This document shows positions 34,556 to 42,887 of a stretch of DNA of 64,000 nt, in pieces. The notes beneath the pieces were generated by a model. It was not told the DNA's origin and ran no database searches. It saw only the letters and a list, made by a program, of their open reading frames with translations. Numbering within the stretch: the stretch's first letter is position 1; the number at the start of each line of letters is the position of its first letter. This stretch comes from Halostagnicola kamekurae. Lineage in GTDB: Archaea; Halobacteriota; Halobacteria; Halobacteriales; Natrialbaceae. The stretch spans positions 62,001 to 126,000 of the forward strand of contig NZ_FOZS01000001.1 of the NCBI RefSeq assembly GCF_900116205.1, read 5' to 3'. The position numbers and the translations under genes were made by a program.

Positions 34556-34816
34556 TGTCGGTCACCTTACAGCTAGTCGTTGGCTTCGAACCCGCATATA
34601 CCGTACAGAGACTTCTTATCGGGCGGGAAGTTGTACGTCGGAACGAGACGGTCTGCAAAGAGCGACGACGAGTGCTGTTTCTCCGGAAGACGCGATTCGT
34701 GTTCTGGAAGCCACAGGCGGAACCGAGAGCGTGGCGTGACGCGACATATACCGACACCCATTAGTCCGCGAAAATACGTCTCTACGCTCCGTTCGCTCGC
34801 GGTTCCGCGTGCTCTC

Positions 34817-36100
34817 TTACGTTCCGTGGTCCCACGAGCCCATGTACTCGCGCTGGACGTCTGTCAACGAGTCGAAGTCGACGCCTTCGGCCTCGAGTTT
34901 GATCTCCGCGATCTCTTTGTCCAGTTCGTCGGGGACGTCGTGCACGCCGGCGTCGTACTCATCGCCGTTCTCGAGCATCTCCCGCACGCAGACGGCCTGA
35001 ATGCCGAAGCTCTGGTCCATCACTTCGACGGGGTGGCCGAGCGAGACGGGTGCCGCGAGGTTGACCAGTCGTCCCTCGGCGATCACGTTCAATCGGCGTC
35101 CGTCGTCCATCTCGTAGGCCTCGACGCCGTCGCGGGCCTCGTAGCGGTCGACCGCGAGGTCGTCGAGCGCGTCGAGGTCGATCTCGATGTCGAAGTGGCC
35201 CGCGTTCGCGAGCAAGACGCCGTCTTTCATCGACTCGAAGTGCTCTTCGACGATTACATCCCGGTTGCCCGTCGTCGTCAGGAATACGTCGCCGACCTCG
35301 GCGGCCTCGGCCATCGGCATGACCTCGTAGCCCTCCATGTGGGCCTCGAGCGCGCGGCGCGGTTCGACTTCGGTGACGATGACGTTCGCGTTCTGGCCGG
35401 CGGCCTTCTTCGCGACGCCCTTGCCGCAGTAGCCGTAGCCCGCGACGACGACGTTCTTGCCCGCCCACGAGAGGTTGGTGGTCATGGCGATGGAGGCCAG
35501 CGAGGACTCGCCGGTGCCGTGGACGTTGTCGAACAGGCGTTTCATCGGCGTGTCGTTGACCGCGAAGACGGGGTACTCGAGCGCGCCGTCGTCGTCCATC
35601 GCGCGCAGGCGGTGGACGCCGGTGGTCGTCTCCTCGGCCCCGCCGACGATGCCGTCGATCAGTTCGGGGTAGTCCTCGTGGATCGCGGCGACGAGGTCCA
35701 TGCCGTCGTCGACGGTGACGGTCGGCTCGAGGTCGATGACGGCTTCGATCGCCTCATAATATTCGTCGTCGTCGACGCCGCGTTTCGCGTAGCTCGTGAT
35801 GTTCTCGTGGGTGTCGAGCGCCGCGCTCACGTCGTCGTGGGTCGAGAGGGGGTTACAGCCCGTGACCGCGACCTCGGCGCCGCCGTCGGCGAGCGTTTCG
35901 ACCAGAATCGCCGTCTTCGCCTCGACGTGCATCGCCATCGCGATCCGTTCGCCCTCGAAGGGCTGGGCGGTCTCGAACTCGTCGCCGACCGCCTCCATGA
36001 TCGGCATGTGCTGGGCGGCCCAGTCCATCTTTCGGCGACCCTCTTCTCGAGTCCCCTCGAGATCGTCTAGCTGCTTGCTGATCGGCGGGTACGCTGTCAT
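34817..36100 (-). CDS. ahcY: Adenosylhomocysteinase (SAH hydrolase)
   Basis: A 427-residue enzyme that splits S-adenosylhomocysteine into adenosine and homocysteine, clearing the product of SAM-dependent methylation. The N-terminal substrate domain (MEAVGDEFETAQPFEGE) and the conserved HVEAKTAILVETLADGGAEV are followed by the NAD-binding motif VVVAGYGYCGKGVAKKA near residue 215. The C-terminal part has GHPVEVMDQSFGIQ and ends SWDHGT. The window also encodes an MTA/SAH deaminase and at least two SAM-dependent RNA methyltransferases that make SAH. Confidence 0.97.
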   Translation of the reverse strand: MTAYPPISKQLDDLEGTREEGRRKMDWAAQHMPIMEAVGDEFETAQPFEGERIAMAMHVEAKTAILVETLADGGAEVAVTGCNPLSTHDDVSAALDTHENITSYAKRGVDDDEYYEAIEAVIDLEPTVTVDDGMDLVAAIHEDYPELIDGIVGGAEETTTGVHRLRAMDDDGALEYPVFAVNDTPMKRLFDNVHGTGESSLASIAMTTNLSWAGKNVVVAGYGYCGKGVAKKAAGQNANVIVTEVEPRRALEAHMEGYEVMPMAEAAEVGDVFLTTTGNRDVIVEEHFESMKDGVLLANAGHFDIEIDLDALDDLAVDRYEARDGVEAYEMDDGRRLNVIAEGRLVNLAAPVSLGHPVEVMDQSFGIQAVCVREMLENGDEYDAGVHDVPDELDKEIAEIKLEAEGVDFDSLTDVQREYMGSWDHGT

Positions 36101-36405
36101 GGCTGAACAGAGTGTGACCGGCGGGAAAACGCTACCGAACCGGGTCGAACGCGAGCGAGTTACTCGGACTCACACGCGGGATATTCGGCCGGCCCTGGGA
36201 CGCGGCAGGTCGAGCGAGTTCAACCAGACTCGAGCAGACACAAGTGATGTCAACAGCTTCCAGCGGGCCACGGCAGACCACGGCGAACTCAATCGGACGC
36301 CAGCAGACAAGCGATCGCGGCGAGCGACCGCAATCGACCTCTGCGGTGACGGGTCGGGGACCCACCGGACGAACACTAATACGGTTGCCCCCGAAATCGA
36401 AGTGT

Positions 36406-37314
36406 ATGCCGAACGAGGAGGAAGCCGCAGAGGCGTTCGGCGTCCTGGCAGACCCGACGCGGATCGCGATCCTCCGCGCGTTCGCGGAGGCGCTTGATCA
36501 GAACGACGACTGGTCGGACGACCCGATGCCGATACTCTCGTTTTCCGACGTCTACGAGCGTATCGACGCCGATTCGACGTCACAGCTCTCCTACCACCTG
36601 GAGAAGCTCGACGGCACCTACCTCCGGCAGGTCGACGAGGGGTGGAAGTTCACGTTCGCGGGCGAATCCGTCGTCCGACTCTTCCTGTCGGGAGCCTACG
36701 CCGGGAGCGTGACGTTCGAACCGGTCGCGGTCGAGGGACGATGCCCGTTCTGCGATGCCGAGGCGCTCCGGGTAGTGGTCGACGACCTCGCCCTGCTGTA
36801 CGAGTGCAACGACTGCGAGCGCCGAACGGGCGGGATGCACGTGACGCCCGCCCAGGTTCGCGGTCGCGACGCGGAGTCGTTACTCGCGAGCGCTAACGCG
36901 GATCGAGCGACGCTCTTCTGGCGGTTTCGAGAGAACATCTGCAACGAATGTGGCGGCGCCGTCGACGTCGAGTTTCACGACGGGTCGGCGGCAGGAAGCG
37001 ATGTCAAGTGGACGGTCCGCGGGCGGTGTCGACAGTGTTGGCGAGTCGTCCACGGCCCGCCGTCGATCTGGCTCGCGACACACCCCGCGTCGACGGCCTT
37101 TCACTGGGACAACGGAATCGACGCCCGCACGTTCGGGTTTCGTTACCTGCTGAACCGACTCGAGTCCGGCGACTGGCGGACCGAGCGCGTCGCTCCCGAC
37201 GAGTACGAGACCACCTATCGCGTCGACGACGCGGAACTCCGCCTCACGGTTGACGACGATCTGTCGGTGCTGCGGACCGAGCGCGTCCGACGGAATTCGG
37301 CCCTCGACACGTGA
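36406..37314 (+). CDS. Winged-helix regulator with zinc ribbons
   Basis: A 302-residue protein. An ArsR-like winged-helix domain is at about 1-95 (EAFGVLADPTRIAILRAFAEAL, DSTSQLSYHLEKLDGTYLRQVDEGW). Two zinc-ribbon-like Cys pairs follow: CPFCDAEALR...CNDCERR (about 107-135) and ICNECGGAVDVEF...RCRQCWRV (about 170-205). The C-terminal part is of unknown type (possibly DUF7351). The promoter ACTAATAC at about 36374-36381 makes the ATG at 36406 leaderless. It is likely a transcription regulator with a zinc-stabilised effector domain; targets unknown. Confidence 0.75.
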   Translation: MPNEEEAAEAFGVLADPTRIAILRAFAEALDQNDDWSDDPMPILSFSDVYERIDADSTSQLSYHLEKLDGTYLRQVDEGWKFTFAGESVVRLFLSGAYAGSVTFEPVAVEGRCPFCDAEALRVVVDDLALLYECNDCERRTGGMHVTPAQVRGRDAESLLASANADRATLFWRFRENICNECGGAVDVEFHDGSAAGSDVKWTVRGRCRQCWRVVHGPPSIWLATHPASTAFHWDNGIDARTFGFRYLLNRLESGDWRTERVAPDEYETTYRVDDAELRLTVDDDLSVLRTERVRRNSALDT

Positions 37315-37494
37315 TCCACTCGGATTCCTGACTCAACGATCGTTGAGCGATACCGCCGCGGCACGCGGCCGGTCCGACGGCCGATGCCGAACCGCGGCGA
37401 AATGGCTCAACGGCCCTTGTGAAGTCGATCGAACACGTGTCTATTATTCGATAATACTTACGTAGAGCCTCGGCAGAAATCGCCACGAACATAC

Positions 37495-38193
37495 ATGCTG
37501 ATTGCTACCGAACGCCATCGATCGAGCGAGGGAACGAACGGAAGCAACGAGGGGGGTAGTCCCTCGAGTCGCCTCCTCCGGTGGCTCCTCCTGTGTTCGA
37601 CGCCGGTCCTCCTCGGCGTGGCGCTGTGGCTCCACCCCGCCGCCGGCGAGAATACGTACGAGTCGCTCGCGGCGGTCGCGGACACCTGGTATTTCATACA
37701 CGTCCTGTTGTTGCCCTTGTTCGGGTTACTCGGCGTTTGCCTCTACGTCATGTTAGACGGGTACGACGGCCCCGTTGCCACGATCGGTCGGGCCGGAGCC
37801 GCTATCTACCTCACGTTCTACACCGGATTCGAGGCGATCGCCGGCATCGCAGCGGGGATCCTGATCCGGGAAACGCAGTCGCTCCCGCACGCCCAGCGGG
37901 ACGGTGTCGCGACGGCGGTCGAAACGATGGTCTCCGATCCGATCGTCGGCGGGGCAGCCCTGGTCGGCACCGTCGGATCGATCGTCGCGGTGGCCGCGAT
38001 CGCCGTCTGTTACCGCCGGTCCGGCGCGCCGATCGTCCCCCTCAGCCTCCTCGCCGGCGTGCCCGTCACGGCCGTTGCGCACGGGGAGGGGTACGCCGAC
38101 GTCTTCGGTATGGCACTGTTTCTCGTCGCCGTCGTCTGGCTCGAGTTCGGCTGGCGGCGAGTTGGCGACCGGCCGTCGCCGCAGTCCGCGTGA
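37495..38193 (+). CDS. Hypothetical integral membrane protein
   Basis: A 232-residue protein with about six hydrophobic segments, beginning with a polar, Ser/Gly-rich N-terminus (to about residue 27) and then LLRWLLLCSTPVLLGVALWL. Segments with a conserved-looking DTWYFIHVLLLPLFGLLG and GGAALVGTVGSIVAVAAIAV suggest a four-to-six helix bundle of an uncharacterised haloarchaeal family. No enzyme motif is visible. It stands alone upstream of the nirA region. Confidence 0.65.
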   Translation: MLIATERHRSSEGTNGSNEGGSPSSRLLRWLLLCSTPVLLGVALWLHPAAGENTYESLAAVADTWYFIHVLLLPLFGLLGVCLYVMLDGYDGPVATIGRAGAAIYLTFYTGFEAIAGIAAGILIRETQSLPHAQRDGVATAVETMVSDPIVGGAALVGTVGSIVAVAAIAVCYRRSGAPIVPLSLLAGVPVTAVAHGEGYADVFGMALFLVAVVWLEFGWRRVGDRPSPQSA

Positions 38194-38577
38194 GGTCGCT
38201 GGGAGTTTCGTGAGTTCGGACCACCGCGACCGAAGGGTGACGGGTACGTCCCAAGTCCGAACGTCGTACTCGATTCCTCGAGCGCGATACGTCGTGCTTG
38301 AGTGCCAACGACGGCCACGATCGGTCGTGACTCACCGCGAAAGCGATGAAAAGACGGTGGCTGCTACGGCCGATAACTTCGATCATCGTCCTAGTACACA
38401 CAATATGTCATTGTACATCGGGTAGTCGTCGGAGAATACGATGATATTTGCCCAATTGTAAACGGTTACCATTATATTGTTCACTACCATGGCTATAAAG
38501 CGTACATTGAGCAATGATCCAATTAGAATATACAGATTTAGAAGACGAGTGTTCAGTCCATGTTGGGGTGACCGTCG
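38194..38577. promoter_or_regulatory. nirA upstream region: CCATGG element, TTGAGCAA and two TATA-like boxes
   Basis: In this 384-base gap, CTACCATGGCTA lies at 38484-38495 and directly overlaps a TATA-like CTATAAAG at 38493-38500 (predicted start near 38522). Another AT box, TTATATTG, lies at 38473-38480. CATTG-AG-CAATG, a perfect short inverted repeat, is at 38505-38516 and contains TTGAGCAA, also found upstream of nasA. The CCATGG core is shared with the palindrome at the narK promoter. The first 200 bases of the gap hold nothing I recognise. Confidence 0.45.
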
Positions 38578-40338
38578 ATGGTTCATAAAAAAGAGGAGTA
38601 CAAAGAGGACTGCTACGGCGACGAAGTCCGAGAACACATCCTCGAGTTCGCCGACGGAGGCTTCGAGTCGATTCCAGAGGACGAACGAGACAAGTGGTTC
38701 ACCCGGTTCAAGTTCTGGGGGCTGTTCCACCAGCGCGACGGTCAGGAATCGTACTTCATGATGCGGCTGACGAACGCGAGCGGCGTGCTCGAGCCCGGGC
38801 AGCTCCGCGCGATCGGCGAGGTCGCTCGCGACTACGCGACCGGCCCGGTCGAAAACCCGGAGTTCGGGAACGGCTTTCTCGACCTGACGACCCGCCAGTC
38901 GGTCCAACTCCACTGGCTCGATCTCGAGGAGGTTCCAGACGTCTGGGAGCGCCTCGAGTCGGCGGGCGTCTCGAGTCGATCCGCGGGCGGTGACACGATG
39001 CGAAACATCTCCGGCGGCGCGCTCGCCGGTAAGATCGACGAGTATGTCGACTCGCTGTCGCTGCTCGAGGAGTTTCAGGAGAAGTGTCGCGGCGACGACG
39101 CGCTGTCGAACATGCCCCGGAAGTTCAACATCAGCGCGACGGGTTCGAAAGACGGCAGCGCCCAGGACTCGCTCAACGACATCGGTTTCGAGGCGGCCCG
39201 CAAGGAGATCGACGGCGAGGTCGTCAAGGGATTCAACGTGCGCGTCGGCGGCGGCCTCGGCGGTCGCCAGCCCCGTGCGGCGACGCCGCTCGACATCTTC
39301 GTCACGCCCGAGAACGCCTACGAGGTCGGCCGCGGCTTCGTCGAACTCTACCACGACTACGGCAACCGGACGACGCGGGCGAAGAACCGCTCGCGGTTTT
39401 TCGTCGAGGACTGGGGCGAGGAGAAGATCCGCGAAACGCTCCAGGAGGAGTACGTCGACTTCGAGCTGAAAACCGCCGGCGAGGACTTCCGCGAGGAGTA
39501 CACGTACAACGCGGGTCGACCGAACGGAGACGGCCCCCGAGATTACGTCGGCGTCGGCGACCAATCCGACGGGACGAACTACGTCGGGCTGACCGTCCCC
39601 GTCGGACGGCTCCCCGCGGAAGACGCGATCGCGATCGCCGATCTGGCCAACGAGTACGGCTCCGGCGAAATTCGACTCACCCGGCGACAGAACTGCATCA
39701 TCACGGACGTTCCCGACGAGAACCTCGAGGGGCTTCTCGCGGAACCGCTGCTCGAGACCTACCCGCCGGAACCGAGCGTCTTCGACCGCGGCGCGATGGC
39801 CTGTACCGGCACCGAGTTCTGTTCGATCGCGCTGACCGAGACGAAAGCGCGGATGGCGAAGATGTTGCGCTGGCTCAACGCCAACGTCGACCTCCCCGAC
39901 GACGTCGAGCAGATCCGCATGCACTACTCGGGGTGTACGGCCGACTGCGGACAGGCGATGACGGCCGATATCGGCCTGCAGGGCATGCGCGCCCGCAAGG
40001 ACGGCGAGATGGTCGAGGCCTTCGACATCGGCGTCGGCGGCGGGGTCGGCGAGGACCCCTCGTTCGTCGAGTGGATCCAACAGCGCGTGCCGGCCGACGA
40101 GGCGCCGATGGCGATCAAGCGGCTCCTCGAGGCCTTCGCGGCCCACCGGGAGGAAGGACAGACGTTCCGCCAGTGGGTCGAAGCGACCGGCACCGAAGCC
40201 CTCGTCGAGTTCTGCGAACCCGCCGAGTCGGACTTCGAGGCGCCGTACATGGACGACGGCAAACAGGCGTGGTACCCCTTCGCCGACGACGATGCCGCGG
40301 CGAACGCCGACGGCTCCGCCGCGCCGGGCGACGACTGA
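38578..40338 (+). CDS. nirA: Ferredoxin-nitrite reductase
   Basis: A 586-residue siroheme enzyme that reduces nitrite to ammonia in six electrons from ferredoxin. The ligands of the [4Fe-4S]-siroheme centre are C409 and C415 (ACTGTEFCS) and C453 and C457 (SGCTADCGQ). Both halves of the duplicated sulfite/nitrite reductase fold are seen (TTRQSVQLHWLDLEE; TRRQNCIITDVPDE). The nitrite rather than sulfite role is inferred from overall haloarchaeal pattern and from the presence of nasA and narK in this window. A 51-codon ORF follows immediately. Confidence 0.88.
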   Translation: MVHKKEEYKEDCYGDEVREHILEFADGGFESIPEDERDKWFTRFKFWGLFHQRDGQESYFMMRLTNASGVLEPGQLRAIGEVARDYATGPVENPEFGNGFLDLTTRQSVQLHWLDLEEVPDVWERLESAGVSSRSAGGDTMRNISGGALAGKIDEYVDSLSLLEEFQEKCRGDDALSNMPRKFNISATGSKDGSAQDSLNDIGFEAARKEIDGEVVKGFNVRVGGGLGGRQPRAATPLDIFVTPENAYEVGRGFVELYHDYGNRTTRAKNRSRFFVEDWGEEKIRETLQEEYVDFELKTAGEDFREEYTYNAGRPNGDGPRDYVGVGDQSDGTNYVGLTVPVGRLPAEDAIAIADLANEYGSGEIRLTRRQNCIITDVPDENLEGLLAEPLLETYPPEPSVFDRGAMACTGTEFCSIALTETKARMAKMLRWLNANVDLPDDVEQIRMHYSGCTADCGQAMTADIGLQGMRARKDGEMVEAFDIGVGGGVGEDPSFVEWIQQRVPADEAPMAIKRLLEAFAAHREEGQTFRQWVEATGTEALVEFCEPAESDFEAPYMDDGKQAWYPFADDDAAANADGSAAPGDD

Positions 40339-40339
40339 G

Positions 40340-40495
40340 ATGACTCGAGAACGCCTGCGAACCGGTCGGCCCGTCGACTGCCTCAAGCAGGTAGCGAACG
40401 ACTCGGACGGCGAAAAGCGACGGCACTCCACGCACCGGCAACACGCTTCGGTCGATGCGGCCCCGGAGTTGTTCGACGAAGGGAACGTAGGATAG
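40340..40495 (+). CDS. Small 51-residue ORF coupled to nirA
   Basis: The ATG at 40340 follows the nirA TGA by a single base, so it would be cotranslated. The peptide is MTRERLRTGRPVDCLKQVAN... ending ELFDEGNVG; it is moderately charged and has no known domain. Its position suggests cotranscription with nirA, but nothing in the sequence shows a function. Confidence 0.4.
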   Translation: MTRERLRTGRPVDCLKQVANDSDGEKRRHSTHRQHASVDAAPELFDEGNVG

Positions 40496-40649
40496 CGTTT
40501 CTGCACTGCGTTTCGAGTCCAAGCGGCGCGACCGTGTTCGACGGGCTAAGCCACGAAACGACGACGGGTGGTAAGCCGCGGAACGGCGACGAGCGCTCAG
40601 ATCCAACGGAGGGCGACAGCAACTGCACGCGAGCGGCGTCGGGTCCGGA

Positions 40650-41006
40650 CTACCGGTGTTCGCACGTCCGGTCGTGTGCGTACTCGACGGCGTCCTCGAG
40701 CGACCCGGGCCCGTCGTAGCTCGCCGAAAAGAGTTCCATGAAGCGCCGGGCGATTTTTCCGCAGCGTTCGAAGGTGAGGACGGTTCTGACGGTGTTCGTC
40801 TCAGAGATGTCGAGGCCCGGATAGCTGGTCGTCGTGAGCGTGTAACCCGGATGGTCTTCGCCGTCCAGCGACGCCGGTGCGACCTTGACCCGGAGGTCGC
40901 CCGATTCGTGGCGATAGAGTCGGTACTGCATTTCCCGATCGCTGTCCGCTGGTGTGTAGCTCCTGTGTTCCGCTTCGGTCCAGTCTGGGGGAACCTCGAT
41001 CTCCAT
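40650..41006 (-). CDS. Conserved-looking 118-residue hypothetical protein
   Basis: A single-domain protein beginning MEIEVPPDWTEAEHRSYTP with a beta-rich core (MQYRLYRHESGDLRVKVAPA, HPGYTLTTTSYPGL) and a helical end (FERCGKIARRFMELFSASYDG). No family is recognised. The codon use and acidic composition are normal for the genome, so it is likely translated. Confidence 0.6.
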   Translation of the reverse strand: MEIEVPPDWTEAEHRSYTPADSDREMQYRLYRHESGDLRVKVAPASLDGEDHPGYTLTTTSYPGLDISETNTVRTVLTFERCGKIARRFMELFSASYDGPGSLEDAVEYAHDRTCEHR

Positions 41007-41195
41007 CGTGTCCCCCTATTCAGGCAAGGGATACGTTCGTATCGTATTACGCAATATTCCCGGACGTTAGTTGAGAAATCGGACCAATGAGTGGTTTTGC
41101 TGGTCGAAGAAGATTATATTCTGGACGAACGTGTTTCAGATGTCGTCGAAGTCGAAGAATTCGCCTATCGCGTGTCGAGCCTCGGCCGAGGGCCG

Positions 41196-42089
41196 TCAGT
41201 CCGTACTCGGGACGTCGTCGTCGACGCTCGCTCCATCGACATCCGCGCTGACGACGTCCCTCCCGCTGGCATCCGTGCCGTCGGTCTCGGGGCTCACGCT
41301 CCCGGTCCGGTAGCCGTGGAGGTCGAGGGTGACGTGTTCGAAGCCGATATCCGAAAGAGCATCGCGCGCGGCTTCGACGAAGGCCGGGTCGAGCGCGACC
41401 TCGAGCTCGTCGGGGGCGACCTCGATTCGCGCGAGCCCGTCGTGGTCGCGCACGCGGAACTGGTCGAACCCCCAGTCGCGGAGGACGGCTTCGGCCTGCT
41501 CGACGCGGGTGAGTCGCTCCTCGGTGACCGAAATCCCCGTCGGGATGCGAGAGGACAGACAGGCCATCGACGGTTTGTCCGCGACCGAGAGGTCGTAGCG
41601 TTCGGCGATCTCGCGAACCTCGTCTTTCGTGATGTCGTGGGCCAAAAGCGGCGAGGCGACGTCGAGTTCTTCGACCGCCTGCAACCCCGGTCGGTGACCC
41701 GCGCCGGGGTCGTCGGCGTTAGTTCCGTCACAGACCGTCCCGACGTCGAGTCGTCTGGCCGTCTCGAGCATCTCACCCAGCCGCATGGTCCGACAGTGAT
41801 AGCACCGATCGCCGTCGTTCTCGACGAAGTCGTCGCTCTCGAGTTCGGAGAAGGAGACGATCTCGTGGCGGATGCCGATCTCCGTTGCGACCCGCCTCGC
41901 GTCCTCGAGTTCGGCCTCGGGAAGCGTCTCGCTCTTTGCCGTACAGGCGACGGCGTCCTCGCCCAGCGCGTCGTGTGCGATGGCGGCCACGACGCTCGAG
42001 TCCACCCCGCCGGAGAACGCGACCAGCGCGCCGTCGCGGCTCGCGAGGTCGGCGCGGGCGGCCTCGAGTTTGGTTTCGACCGAAGTCAT
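41196..42089 (-). CDS. larE: LarE-type ATP-dependent sulfurtransferase with three cysteines
   Basis: A 297-residue PP-loop protein. The ATP-pyrophosphatase loop SGGVDSS is at residues 26-32. Three cysteines that define the [4Fe-4S] form of LarE are present: C96 and C99 (RCYHCRTM) and C176 (MACLSSR). In the single-Cys form, C176 is sacrificed as the sulfur source; the extra pair suggests the cluster-dependent, catalytic type. LarE delivers sulfur in building the lactate-racemase nickel-pincer cofactor, but no larA, larB or larC is in the window. The ATG at 42089 is used. Confidence 0.85.
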   Translation of the reverse strand: MTSVETKLEAARADLASRDGALVAFSGGVDSSVVAAIAHDALGEDAVACTAKSETLPEAELEDARRVATEIGIRHEIVSFSELESDDFVENDGDRCYHCRTMRLGEMLETARRLDVGTVCDGTNADDPGAGHRPGLQAVEELDVASPLLAHDITKDEVREIAERYDLSVADKPSMACLSSRIPTGISVTEERLTRVEQAEAVLRDWGFDQFRVRDHDGLARIEVAPDELEVALDPAFVEAARDALSDIGFEHVTLDLHGYRTGSVSPETDGTDASGRDVVSADVDGASVDDDVPSTD

Positions 42090-42222
42090 GCCCACCCGTT
42101 CGGACCGGACGGGCAAAAGGACGTTGTCGCCGCGGTCGGCACTCGGTCACCGCCGGAACGTCGCGGTAAGCACACCATTCTCGCGACAGCTTTACGGTGA
42201 CCAACGGAATAGCGAGGGGGCA

Positions 42223-42747
42223 ATGGCCTTCGGCTCCACGCCGGACTGGTTTCACCTGAGCGACGAGCACGACATCGTCTGGGAGAGTCGTCCGCACCCG
42301 GTCGCGATGGGGACCGGACTCCCGGTCGGCGTCCTCGTCACGCTCGTCGGGATCGTCGTCGTCGGCTGGAGTACGGCGAGCGAAACCACCCTGTTTCTGG
42401 CGATCGGCTTCGCGCTCGCGCTCGTCGGCGTCTCGCTGGTGCTCGTTCGATACCTGGTCTGGACGAACACCCGCTATGTCATCACGACCGCCGAACTCTA
42501 CAAGAAAGATGGCGTCGTCTCGAGAGACGTCACCCAGTTTCGCCTCGAGCGCGTCCAGAACATCAGCCTCGAGCAAGACGCGGTCGGTCGACTGCTTGGG
42601 TACGGGAATCTGACGGTCTACACCGCAGGGTCGGGCGATCCGGAGCTAATATTCGAGCACGTTCCCAGACCCGACCACGCGAGTAGTCTGCTGAGCGATC
42701 AACTCCAGAACGTCTCCGAGCGGTCGGGTCAGCACCAACAGCCCTGA
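42223..42747 (+). CDS. PH-domain (bPH2/YdbS-like) membrane protein
   Basis: A 174-residue protein with two hydrophobic segments (about 29-48 and 56-80, FLAIGFALALVGVSLVLVRYLV) followed by a bacterial-type PH domain (NTRYVITTAELYKKDGVVSRDVTQFRLERVQNISLEQDAVG, 81-125) with the usual end LTVYTAGSGDPELIF. The start at 42223 follows an AT-rich segment and gives a short cytoplasmic N-terminus with WF. Function unknown; such proteins sit in the membrane with the PH domain in the cytoplasm. Confidence 0.8.
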   Translation: MAFGSTPDWFHLSDEHDIVWESRPHPVAMGTGLPVGVLVTLVGIVVVGWSTASETTLFLAIGFALALVGVSLVLVRYLVWTNTRYVITTAELYKKDGVVSRDVTQFRLERVQNISLEQDAVGRLLGYGNLTVYTAGSGDPELIFEHVPRPDHASSLLSDQLQNVSERSGQHQQP

Positions 42748-42887
42748 TTTCGTCTCGGTCTCGTCTTCGGGGTGCTCACGCTCCGAGTGGCCGTTCGCGA
42801 TCGCGTTCCGCGTTCGCAGTCAGCTCCGAACGGTCCGGCGGCACGCGAAGGAAACGCCTTTCACCGACCGCTTCCCGTTTTCGGGTG

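Noticed and set aside
38383-40506. A 707-residue minus-strand ORF over nirA
   Set aside because: Shadow of nirA, with Arg/Val-rich sequence and no domain.
41091-41195. Possible N-terminal piece (VLLVEEDYILDERVSDV) on the plus strand before the larE shadow
   Set aside because: Reads well for about 30 codons but then becomes the antisense of larE with no stop or domain; too short to support.
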